Shown: one piece after another, positions 29,047-37,274 of the stretch
Layout: each line of letters starts with the position of its first letter
Position numbering within the stretch: position 1 is the stretch's first letter
Assembly (NCBI GenBank): GCA_023511795.1
Contig: JAIMAU010000001.1
Span: forward strand, 326,384-390,383
DNA length: 64,000 nucleotides
Direction: 5' to 3'
DNA from: Armatimonadota bacterium
Lineage (GTDB): Bacteria > Armatimonadota > UBA5829 > DTJY01
The notes under the pieces: generated by a model
The model's database searches: none
What the model saw: only the letters and a program-made list of their open reading frames with translations
Told to the model about the DNA's origin: nothing
Translations under genes and position numbers: made by a program

Positions 29047-30195
29047 TTGGCTAAGAAGATTGCAATCAAAGCAGATAGGCATAGCTACTACAATGAGCCG
29101 GTTATTGTAGCAATAGATGGGATGGAAGACCCAAAAGATTTGGGTCTTTCTCTTGTCGAGATTGGAACGGGCCGGACAATTCCGGCCCAGGTCATGGCCA
29201 GGCATGAAGATTGCATCCATCTTTGTATAGTGGTTGACGCTTTACCAAGAGGAGAAAGCCGTGAATTTGAGATAGGCTGTTCTTCTGATACGACCGATGG
29301 TGTGAATCTTATTGATGATGGCAAAAAAGTCGAATTTTGGATAGGTGGGAAGCTGTTTACAGCCTATCACTACGCATCTGATCTCCCAAGGCCATTTATG
29401 TTTCCTTTAATAGGTCCAGGCGGTGTAAACGTGACCAGGCGCTTCCCAATGGAGAAGGATGTCCCTGGCGAGACTAGCGACCACAAACACCATAGGTCTT
29501 TGTGGGTTGCTTTTGGCGACCTAAATGGTGCGGATGGATGGTCTGAGGAGCCTGGTCATGCTGTAACCGTGCACAAAGAGTTTCTCGATAAAAGCAGTGG
29601 CACAGCTTTTGGACGGATAAAAACGTTGAATGATTGGCTCGATTCCTCTGGAAATAAGATAATGGAGGAGGAGCGTGAAGTTATCGTATACAATGTATCA
29701 GAACATGCCCGTTTGATAGACCTCCGCGTCGTATTTAAAGCAACCCAAGGTGACGTTCGGTTTGGTGATACCAAAGAAGGCGGCATAGTAGCGATTAGGG
29801 TCGCTACGAGTATGGATGGCAACAAGGGAGGCTTGATTACAAATTCATACGGCGGCGTTACTGAGATTGAAACTTGGGGCAAGCGCGCACATTGGTGTGA
29901 TTACTCTGGACCGGTAGAAAGCCAAACCGTTGGAATTACTATATTTGATAATCCAGCCAACTTCCGATATCCTACATATTGGCATGTTCGAGATTATGGC
30001 CTTATGACTGCGAATCCATTTGCTTTATCGGCATATAAAAAAGACCCCAGCGTTGATGGGAGCTACATTTTAAAGGCTGGAGAGATATTTCCATTTGCTT
30101 ATCGGATATATATTCATAGCGGCGATGTGATTGCCGGAAATGTAGCTGAGAAGTATCACGGATATATCAACCCGCCTGTTGTGGCGGTGGAATAG
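29047..30195 (+). CDS. DUF6807 (PmoA-like) family protein
   Basis: A 382-residue protein of a family common in carbohydrate-rich loci of Planctomycetota, Bacteroidota and Armatimonadota; its activity is not established. Recognition segments: YHYASDLPRPFMFPLIGPGG, the DHKHHRSLWVAFGDLNG block with clustered His, and a C-terminal YWHVRDYGLMTANPFA. No signal peptide is seen, so it is likely cytoplasmic. The start TTG 29047 has GGTGGAG 6 bases upstream. Its TAG stop is in the same frame as the next gene. Confidence 0.85.
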   Translation: MAKKIAIKADRHSYYNEPVIVAIDGMEDPKDLGLSLVEIGTGRTIPAQVMARHEDCIHLCIVVDALPRGESREFEIGCSSDTTDGVNLIDDGKKVEFWIGGKLFTAYHYASDLPRPFMFPLIGPGGVNVTRRFPMEKDVPGETSDHKHHRSLWVAFGDLNGADGWSEEPGHAVTVHKEFLDKSSGTAFGRIKTLNDWLDSSGNKIMEEEREVIVYNVSEHARLIDLRVVFKATQGDVRFGDTKEGGIVAIRVATSMDGNKGGLITNSYGGVTEIETWGKRAHWCDYSGPVESQTVGITIFDNPANFRYPTYWHVRDYGLMTANPFALSAYKKDPSVDGSYILKAGEIFPFAYRIYIHSGDVIAGNVAEKYHGYINPPVVAVE

Positions 30196-30264
30196 GGTGC
30201 AAAAATTTCCAACCAAGCTAATTCTGCAGGCATTATTTATATAGGTAATGATGTTGTCTACCGG

Positions 30265-32685
30265 ATGCTCGACCTTGGGTCGGGTTTCCGAAGAGGAGTT
30301 ATTGGTGACGCCAGGAACGCCATGGAGCTGGTGCTGGCGCACGTATGCGAATTTATTTTCCGCGTCGGCTCACCTGGTGAGAATGCCCCATCTGTTGAAA
30401 TCAATCCCAATAATGCTGATTTTTTGGAAGTACGAGAATCCGAGGGCTCAGGTTTAGCCTTCTTTTTCAGACATCATAATCCCGAATTGGAAATAGAGCT
30501 TCGTGTGAGCGCAGGAATAGGTCCTCAGTTATCAAAGCAACTATTAATTAAAAATATCGAAGAAAAATCGCTCGTGCTTTTCGACGCGGTGCTCGATAGG
30601 TTCGAGGTACCTGAGGATGTAAACCTTTCTGGAGGCGGGCGTGGTTTGCCGGTAGTTATTGGAAACAGCGCATTCACCGCAATTGAGTTTCCGGAATCCG
30701 AAAACATTATCAAGGATTCGTTGGTCTCATTAGAATATTATCCGGCGTCGATAATTAAGCCAGGCGAAACTTTTAAGACCGAGCGTGCCATCTTCCGACT
30801 TTGCACTAGAGAAATTGAGGCTGAGGTTTTAAGCTATATCGAAGAGGTGAGAATTAATAAAAGCAAGCATTTTCGCTGCTGGTACTCTTCTCGTGGTGCC
30901 CATGAGTGCGAAGGGCCAAGTGAACATATCATAGCGGAACAACTAAGACATGTCTTAGACTTAAAAACAAATTGGCGTATACCATTTGAGTATTTTATTC
31001 TCGACTTTTCAGATTGTGATGTTGTGCCAGCCTTCTCTTCCGGAGACGAATGTTTTCCCGATGGTTTAGGCAGCACCCTAGAAAAAATAAAAAACGCTGG
31101 CCTTAAGCCGGGAATTAGTTTTGATTTTAATCATTTGTCGGAAATTGGGGACCCCCGGGATCTCCTCTTGGGGTTAGTGAATAGGGGGCTGAAGTTTATC
31201 TCCTTTCATTTGGGCTCCCAAGACAATGTGCTTTCTGACAAATATCAGCTGAATCTGCGCGCTCGAAAATTGATAGAATTGTTCTCTAATCTCAAGGCAG
31301 CTGATCCTGAGATTATCATCCAAGTCTCGACATCTAAATGTTCGCCTTGGTGGTTAAAATTCGCTGATTTTGTTTCCGAGGATGGTGACGGCACGGCCGA
31401 GATTCCAGCACCAAGCTTGAGGCATAGTCAAATATTGCATAATGACCTTAGGCATTGCTTATTTAAAGTAGATAGCGGCACTTATATTGGTTATTCGGAC
31501 CGGCCTTTCTGGTCTGGAAAGCAGTTTTGGAAACGTGATTTGATTATGTCGCTTTCCCGAGCTGGGCGAATAATGCTTTCAGGAGAGCTACATTTGTTGG
31601 ATGATAATGATAGGCTTTTCCTTCAACGTCTTGTACAAGTGAGGAGCGCTCACCGTGCGAGTATTGGTTTGCTTCAGCGAGTCATCGGAAAGCCCGAATT
31701 AGGAAAGGTATATGGGTTTTCAAGTGCAATACACGGCCGAGGCTTGGTTGCCCTTTATAATCCCTCCTGGGAAACAAAAGTCTTGGAACTTCGTGCTGAG
31801 GATTTACACTGTGATCCGTCTGTAAGAAATATCTGCGTTCAAATTTTCCCGGAACACGCGGCATGGGCGATCCTTCCAGGAAGTAGCTTTCATATTCATA
31901 TTGACCCTTGGGAGGTAAAATGGCTTGAAGTAGAGCCATCCGATGAACATATCGAGTTATTGGAAAAGAAATTTAGGCGAACGGAAAATGAGCAAATCCC
32001 TGTTACGTTAGTGCTGCCACCGGAAGGTGTAATAACAGAAATTACTCAAGCATTGGAAATGATCGATTTTGGTACCGGACTGGCATTTCGTTGCCGACCT
32101 GAATTGCCTCGTGCTTGGGAGTCCTTTCCGTTAATGATTGATATTAGTGGCCTAAAAGGCGAATTATATATAAACAACCACCCAATGGGAGTAAACGGAG
32201 AAGCTGGTTTCTCTATACTTTATCCTTGGACTAGGGATTATAGCTATATCGATTTCGGGAAGCAAAACCTGGTCTATTTGGCTACCAAAGAGGGCAATAT
32301 TAAGCCGCAGTCGAACATCAAACTCCGCTTATTGCCTTACTACAGTAGTAGCGCATGTCGTGAAGATTGGCCGCACTCAACCGATTGCTCTATGGTCATA
32401 ATTATCAGATATTTTGAGGATGAGAAGCCTTTCCGGCCCTCACTTGATCCGAGAATTGCTCAATGTGCCATATGGCTTGATGGTGTATGGATGGAACCAT
32501 ATAGGGTGCCACCGCTTATTCCACGCGTTCGCTCGGGCTTCTCATGGGCTGTCTTTATACTTGATCTTGAGGGCGATTGGGAGTGTGTTCGCATTCTCGT
32601 CCCAAAGATTGTCAATTGTGAATATAACGTTGAGTTTTTCCTTACCGATAAATTAAAAGCAGCTACTTTTGCGCAGGGCGAGTGA
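30265..32685 (+). CDS. Large GH36-like (alpha-galactosidase-like) protein, start uncertain
   Basis: 806 residues with no obvious signal peptide. The N-terminal ~200 residues are beta-rich. A TIM-barrel-like part follows (about 230-460: EYFILDF, then CFPDGLGSTLEKIKNAGLKP and GLKFISFHLGS, similar to clan GH-D enzymes), and a C-terminal beta region. I do not see the standard catalytic motifs clearly, so the enzyme class is tentative. The ATG at 30265 has no Shine-Dalgarno. The same frame is open from 30196, right after the previous stop, and reads like protein (SNQANSAGIIYIGNDVVYR), so the true start may lie in 30197-30264 or a base may be missing. The stop is 1 base before the next ATG. Confidence 0.6.
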   Translation: MLDLGSGFRRGVIGDARNAMELVLAHVCEFIFRVGSPGENAPSVEINPNNADFLEVRESEGSGLAFFFRHHNPELEIELRVSAGIGPQLSKQLLIKNIEEKSLVLFDAVLDRFEVPEDVNLSGGGRGLPVVIGNSAFTAIEFPESENIIKDSLVSLEYYPASIIKPGETFKTERAIFRLCTREIEAEVLSYIEEVRINKSKHFRCWYSSRGAHECEGPSEHIIAEQLRHVLDLKTNWRIPFEYFILDFSDCDVVPAFSSGDECFPDGLGSTLEKIKNAGLKPGISFDFNHLSEIGDPRDLLLGLVNRGLKFISFHLGSQDNVLSDKYQLNLRARKLIELFSNLKAADPEIIIQVSTSKCSPWWLKFADFVSEDGDGTAEIPAPSLRHSQILHNDLRHCLFKVDSGTYIGYSDRPFWSGKQFWKRDLIMSLSRAGRIMLSGELHLLDDNDRLFLQRLVQVRSAHRASIGLLQRVIGKPELGKVYGFSSAIHGRGLVALYNPSWETKVLELRAEDLHCDPSVRNICVQIFPEHAAWAILPGSSFHIHIDPWEVKWLEVEPSDEHIELLEKKFRRTENEQIPVTLVLPPEGVITEITQALEMIDFGTGLAFRCRPELPRAWESFPLMIDISGLKGELYINNHPMGVNGEAGFSILYPWTRDYSYIDFGKQNLVYLATKEGNIKPQSNIKLRLLPYYSSSACREDWPHSTDCSMVIIIRYFEDEKPFRPSLDPRIAQCAIWLDGVWMEPYRVPPLIPRVRSGFSWAVFILDLEGDWECVRILVPKIVNCEYNVEFFLTDKLKAATFAQGE

Positions 32686-32686
32686 A

Positions 32687-34453
32687 ATGAGGGGCAATCT
32701 GCCAAACATTTGGGGAAAAGGCGGAGCGCTCTTTGCATTCTCCGGTTTTGATGGCCCAACAGATTGGGCTCATCCATTTGTAGGTTCGACCTCAGGTGAG
32801 GGTAGGGGCATTGATTTTCACACCAATACTCCTGCCTCTTTGATGTTTCATTTCCCTCCTATTTGCTCCATTGAAGATGAGGTAGTCGCATGTGATGTCA
32901 TTTCTTCGTTGATTACTTTGCGAAACGGCAGGCTGCGTTTAAGATATTTATTCCTCGACGAAAAAACTGTGACAGGTGAAATATTCGCTATAGAGTCGCA
33001 GTCCCCCCAAGATGTTTCTATTGTTATTATGATGCAGGGAACGCTAGAGGTCCAGGATGCCACGAGTATAATATTCAAAGCAGGGCCCGAGGAACTTATT
33101 CTCATGGGCAAGGGCGCTAATTTGCACGTTTTCGAAGGAAAGCTATGTACATCGCTTGGAGAGGGTCAAGGCATAAGGTTTGTATTGACTTACTCATTTG
33201 ATATGCCGACTGGATCTAGGCTTGCTGATGCCGAACGGGCGCTGGCTGTGGACTTAGGTAAGATTTACAACGACCGGCTTGCCTTTTTTGAAAAATTGCC
33301 GTTGCCCGAATTCGAAGACCAGCTTTTCGTAAAAACTTATTATAAATGTGCGTCGGTTCAAAAAATAAATTGCAACAGGGCTGAGGGACGTATTAAATTC
33401 GACTGGAGCACACCCGACCGCTGGCCGCACAAGCATATGTGGATATGGGATTCCGCATTTCACGCACTTGGTTTGAGGCATTTTGCACCAAAATGGGCGA
33501 TGAACTCAATAAAGGCTGTTTTGTCAAAGCAAAGGCCTGACGGTTTTATCCCACATATGATGACGCCAAATGACGAACAAGACTCATTACTTGTTCAACC
33601 GCCAATCCTTTCATGGGCTACGTGGAAAGTGTATGAGACGACACGAGACGAGAAGTTTCTCCAATACTGTTACCCACGGCTAAAGGCAATGTTGCTTTAT
33701 GATTGCAGGGAGCTTGACAAAGATGAGAGCGGCTTGTGCGAATGGCCGAGTAGCAATGCCTCTGGCATGGATAACTCTCCGCGGTTTGACCAACCCATTG
33801 GTGACGCGGTCGATTTAAATGCGTATTTAGTCAATGACCTTGCCTACCTTGAGAAAATTGCTCGAAGGCTGGGGTTTTCTAATGAAGCTGGCATTTGGGC
33901 AGACCTTAAGTACAGCCGTATAGCCTTGATCAATGAGCGGCTATGGAATGCCAACGAGGGTTTTTACTATGATTTAACACCCGATGGAGTACAGATTGAC
34001 CTTAAAACGATAGCAGGATTTACTCCTTTATTTGCCGGAGTATGCAGTGAGAGCCAAGCAGAAGACCTCGTGAGGCATTTGAGGAACCCTGACGAATTTT
34101 GGCTGAAGTTCCCCATCCCTAGCGTTTCGTTTGATGAGCTTTCGTTCTCAGATGATATGTGGCGGGGGCCGGTCTGGATTAACTTCAACTACATGGTCAT
34201 AGAAGGTTTAATTCGATATGGCTACCTAACTTTGGCTGACGAGATAAAGAAAACAACATTGAGCGAGATTGCACGCTGGTATGCAGAGGATGGGGTTGTA
34301 TACGAGTTTTATGACAGCAAAGCTTCGAAGTCGCCTTCAAAACTTAGCCGAAAAGGTAAGCAAGACGTTAAAATTGGGGGCTGGCAGGTGGCCGAGTGTA
34401 TAAAGGACTACCATTGGACGGCGGCATTGTTCATAGATATGGCATTGGGTTAG
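32687..34453 (+). CDS. GH63/GH37-like glycoside hydrolase (MGH1-type alpha/alpha barrel)
   Basis: 588 residues. An N-terminal beta domain (1-200) is followed by an (alpha/alpha)6 barrel with KHMWIWDSAFHALGLRHF, SKQRPDGFIPHMMTPN, the SSNASGMDNSPRFDQP motif and DMWRGPVWINFNYMVIEGL, all characteristic of GH63 and mannosylglycerate-hydrolase-like enzymes. It lacks a signal peptide, so it probably acts on imported oligosaccharides or glycosides in the cytoplasm. ATG 32687 is preceded only by AGGGCGAG. It is coupled to the GH36-like gene, with 1 base between stop and start, and followed by a transporter-like gene. Confidence 0.82.
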   Translation: MRGNLPNIWGKGGALFAFSGFDGPTDWAHPFVGSTSGEGRGIDFHTNTPASLMFHFPPICSIEDEVVACDVISSLITLRNGRLRLRYLFLDEKTVTGEIFAIESQSPQDVSIVIMMQGTLEVQDATSIIFKAGPEELILMGKGANLHVFEGKLCTSLGEGQGIRFVLTYSFDMPTGSRLADAERALAVDLGKIYNDRLAFFEKLPLPEFEDQLFVKTYYKCASVQKINCNRAEGRIKFDWSTPDRWPHKHMWIWDSAFHALGLRHFAPKWAMNSIKAVLSKQRPDGFIPHMMTPNDEQDSLLVQPPILSWATWKVYETTRDEKFLQYCYPRLKAMLLYDCRELDKDESGLCEWPSSNASGMDNSPRFDQPIGDAVDLNAYLVNDLAYLEKIARRLGFSNEAGIWADLKYSRIALINERLWNANEGFYYDLTPDGVQIDLKTIAGFTPLFAGVCSESQAEDLVRHLRNPDEFWLKFPIPSVSFDELSFSDDMWRGPVWINFNYMVIEGLIRYGYLTLADEIKKTTLSEIARWYAEDGVVYEFYDSKASKSPSKLSRKGKQDVKIGGWQVAECIKDYHWTAALFIDMALG

Positions 34454-34499
34454 CGGTAAACAAAAAGAAAACTATCCTGATTACATGCTAATTGGTTAA

Positions 34500-36506
34500 T
34501 TGTTGATGAGTATCCCTACTGATATTAAAACAACAAAGGCTGTTGAGACCACAGCAAAACCACAAAAAGGCCTCACTAAACGTGTTGTTTTTATCGCCTT
34601 CATTCTGACCATTATTAACGACTATTGGATTGTGCAGATGGAGGTCGTACGTTATTCGTTTGCAACTTATGCCTCTCCATTTTATAACTGCCTCTTCACC
34701 TTACTCGTTCTAAGCCTAATAAATATGGGAGTAAGGAGCAAGTGGCCAAAATTTGCCCTTAATAGGGCTGAATTAACAACTATTTACATCATGGTTTCCA
34801 TAACAAGTGCTGTACTTTCGCACAATATGATGGAAATCCTTGTCTCGTTGATTGGCTATGCATTCTTTTTCCAGTCGCCAGAAAACAACTGGGCAAACAT
34901 GTTCCTTCACTGTCTGCCAAAATGGCTAACGGTAAGCGACCCGAAGTCATTGCGGAACTTCTATTATGGTAATTCGACGCTCTACGACCCAGCAAACTTT
35001 ACACCGTGGATAATACCGGTCATTTCTTGGTCTGTGTTTTGCTTTGTTTTGATAATAACTATGCTTTGTATAAATAGTATATTTCGCAAGCACTGGATAG
35101 AGTCCGAGAAATTGACATTCCCTGTGGTAATGCTTCCTTTAGAAATGACCGACGAGACAGGTTCGCTATTTAGAAACAAATATATGTGGATGGGTTTTGC
35201 TTTCTCGGGCATGCTAACCCTCCTTGCTGGCTTAAATTATCTTTTTCCATCTGTTCCCCATATCCAAATTGTGCGCAGGGACATTGGTAAGTACATCGTC
35301 AACCAGCCCTGGAAATCAATGGGTGGAATTCCCTTGGGTTTCTATTTTTGGGCAATCGGTATTGCATTCTTGATGCCGTTTGAACTTTCATTTTCATGCT
35401 GGTTCTTTTATTGGCTTGTGAAACTTGAGTTGGTGGCAAGTCATTTGCTGGGATTGCATGAGCTGATGGTTGTTGGCGGCGGTTTTGACCGAGCCTATCC
35501 GTTTGTAAACAGCCAGGCATATGGGGCATATCTTGGCTTTTTTGTTATGAGTATGTGGACCGGTCGCCACTACCTTAAAAAGGTATTCCGAACGGCGTTC
35601 CTACGAACCCGCGAAATTGATGAATCAAAAGAGGCCGTCAGCTACCGGACAGCAATTCTTGGAGCAATTGCTGGCATTTTATTTCTCAGTCTTTTTGCCT
35701 ATCGGATGGGTATGTCGCCATTAATAATCGTTATTTTCTTTATACTTTATTTTGTGTTTGCAGTCATTGTAAGTCGAATTCGAGCTGAACTTGGTTTCCC
35801 AACGCACGACATGCACGTAATGGGTCCTCAAAATCCCATAGTGACAGCAGCCGGAACGCAAAATCTTTCCTCACAAGATTTGGTTGGATTCTCAATGTTT
35901 TATTGGTTCAACAGAACTTATGCAAGCCATCCATCACCGCACGAAATGGAGGGTTACAAGCTCTCGGAACGGACAGATAGCCATGCTCGCCAAATGTTTT
36001 ATGCTGTTGGAATTGCCGCAATCTACGCTATGCCAATTGGGTTTTGGATGCTCCTGCACACCTACTATCAAAACGGCGGCGCCACTGCAAATATGGAGCA
36101 ATGGGCGCTTGGCTTTGGGAAAGAAGTTTACAACCAACTTGCAGGCTGGATGAAACAGCCTTTTCCGCCGAACCCAACGGCATTTATGTTTGTTGGTGTT
36201 GGGTTCCTTGGCTCAATGTTCCTCGGATGGATGAGAGTTCGTTTTCTTTGGTTCCCATTCCATCCTTTAGCATATGGTCTCGCGAGTAGTTGGGGAGTGG
36301 CACAGCTTTGGATGCCGCTTTTCATAGGGAGCACTGCAAAACTCCTCACTTTAAAGTTCGGCGGGCTATCTCAATACAAGCGAACACTTCCGTTCTTCTA
36401 TGGATTGATTCTCGGTGAAATCACAGTCGGATGCTTGTGGACCATCATTGGCATAGTCCTCGATATCCCAACCTATGATTTTTGGCCTGGGAAGTTTGCC
36501 TCATAG
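34500..36506 (+). CDS. DUF6785-like multi-pass membrane protein
   Basis: 668 residues with about 14 predicted membrane helices. The family (DUF6785/DUF6784 region, seen in Armatimonadota and Planctomycetota carbohydrate loci) has no assigned function; some relatives look like oligopeptide-type permeases. Helices are visible at about 28-45, 60-80, 90-115, 165-190, 220-245, 275-300, 345-370 and beyond, with a conserved-looking YHPSPHEMEG-like loop (SHPSPHEMEGYKLSERTD). No ribosome binding site precedes TTG 34500 or ATG 34506. Its place after two hydrolases suggests uptake of their substrate; this is inference. Confidence 0.75.
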   Translation: MLMSIPTDIKTTKAVETTAKPQKGLTKRVVFIAFILTIINDYWIVQMEVVRYSFATYASPFYNCLFTLLVLSLINMGVRSKWPKFALNRAELTTIYIMVSITSAVLSHNMMEILVSLIGYAFFFQSPENNWANMFLHCLPKWLTVSDPKSLRNFYYGNSTLYDPANFTPWIIPVISWSVFCFVLIITMLCINSIFRKHWIESEKLTFPVVMLPLEMTDETGSLFRNKYMWMGFAFSGMLTLLAGLNYLFPSVPHIQIVRRDIGKYIVNQPWKSMGGIPLGFYFWAIGIAFLMPFELSFSCWFFYWLVKLELVASHLLGLHELMVVGGGFDRAYPFVNSQAYGAYLGFFVMSMWTGRHYLKKVFRTAFLRTREIDESKEAVSYRTAILGAIAGILFLSLFAYRMGMSPLIIVIFFILYFVFAVIVSRIRAELGFPTHDMHVMGPQNPIVTAAGTQNLSSQDLVGFSMFYWFNRTYASHPSPHEMEGYKLSERTDSHARQMFYAVGIAAIYAMPIGFWMLLHTYYQNGGATANMEQWALGFGKEVYNQLAGWMKQPFPPNPTAFMFVGVGFLGSMFLGWMRVRFLWFPFHPLAYGLASSWGVAQLWMPLFIGSTAKLLTLKFGGLSQYKRTLPFFYGLILGEITVGCLWTIIGIVLDIPTYDFWPGKFAS

Positions 36507-36559
36507 GCTTAGAAGCGCTGAATTGAAAAAAATCTTAGAAAACTTTTTTAATATATCCC

Positions 36560-36611
36560 TTGACATGGAATATATTGTGTGATAGTCTAAAAACACCACA
36601 ATATATTGTAG
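36560..36611 (+). promoter_or_regulatory. nrdR promoter with two NrdR-box-like sites
   Basis: TTGACA (36560-36565) and an extended -10 TGTGATAGT (36578-36586) form a promoter. Two 16-bp AT-rich near-palindromes match the known NrdR box core: box 1 at 36565-36580 with core AATATATTGTGT, box 2 at 36596-36611 with core ACAATATATTGT. Their centres are 31 bases apart, about three helical turns, the paired geometry known for NrdR. Box 1 overlaps the promoter, so bound NrdR would block it. This implies autoregulation. Confidence 0.78.
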
Positions 36612-36631
36612 ATGCGCATCCAAGTTTTATC

Positions 36632-37096
36632 ATGAAATGTCCTTACTGCGGTCAAAATAATGACAAGGTTTTAGATTCCCGCTCGGTTCGTGATGGAGAG
36701 GGAATCCGCCGTCGCCGAGAATGCCTCGAATGCGGTAGGAGATTTACTACGTACGAGGAAATAGAAGAACTTCGTCTTGTCGTGGTGAAAAAAGACGAAC
36801 GGCGGGAGCCTTTCGACCGTTCAAAATTACTTAAGGGAATGGTTACTGCCTGCGAGAAGCGGCCGGTTAGCGTTGCTCAACTTGAAGCTGCTGCAGATGA
36901 AATTGAGCGCACACTCTACAATCGTGGTGAGAAGGAGGTGCGCTCATCCGAAATTGGCGATATGGTTATCGAGAAGCTCAGACGCCTGGACCAGGTTGCT
37001 TATGTAAGATTTGCATCCGTCTACCGTCAATTCGAGGATGTAACGCAGTTCAAAGAGCTCGTAGACGTTCTTGATGCAGATTTGGCAGGCAATTAA
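36632..37096 (+). CDS. nrdR: Transcriptional repressor NrdR
   Basis: A 154-residue repressor of ribonucleotide reductase genes. The zinc ribbon uses C3, C6, C31 and C34 (MKCPYCGQ and ECLECGRRFTTYEEIE), and the ATP-cone domain starts near residue 50 (VVVKKDERREPFDRSKL) and binds ATP or dATP. The start ATG 36632 agrees with the family, and the longer frame is rejected. There is no strong ribosome binding site. It lies just upstream of nrdJ, its expected target, and behind two putative NrdR boxes. Confidence 0.96.
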   Translation: MKCPYCGQNNDKVLDSRSVRDGEGIRRRRECLECGRRFTTYEEIEELRLVVVKKDERREPFDRSKLLKGMVTACEKRPVSVAQLEAAADEIERTLYNRGEKEVRSSEIGDMVIEKLRRLDQVAYVRFASVYRQFEDVTQFKELVDVLDADLAGN

Positions 37097-37274
37097 GAGC
37101 ACACAAATGCCAACGGCGTAGTCCAGCTTCGGCTGGATAACGATTTACAAAGTCAGGGTCGTCTTCAGACTGCATTGAAATTTTAATCACTCTGGATTCA
37201 GCCCTGCGTTTGCATTACCTAGAGGTTTTTCGCCGGTGGAATCCGGCTAAAATTTTCTATAGGAGGGGTCGAAG
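37097..37274 (+). other. nrdR-nrdJ intergenic region with two hairpins
   Basis: A stem with a stable C(UUCG)G loop lies at 37121-37138, and a second hairpin GCCGG/CCGGC (37232-37247) sits 13 bases before the nrdJ ribosome binding site. Neither has a U-tract, so neither looks like a terminator. I see no second NrdR box pair and no cobalamin-riboswitch B12 box, although nrdJ needs cobalamin. Confidence 0.35.

Noticed and set aside
30193-30195. Stop-codon readthrough fusing DUF6807 and the GH36-like protein
   Set aside because: The two frames match, but each part looks like a complete domain and no readthrough signal is seen; separate genes are simpler.
37097-37274. Cobalamin riboswitch ahead of nrdJ
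   Set aside because: No B12-box sequence or matching core was found; only two unrelated hairpins.
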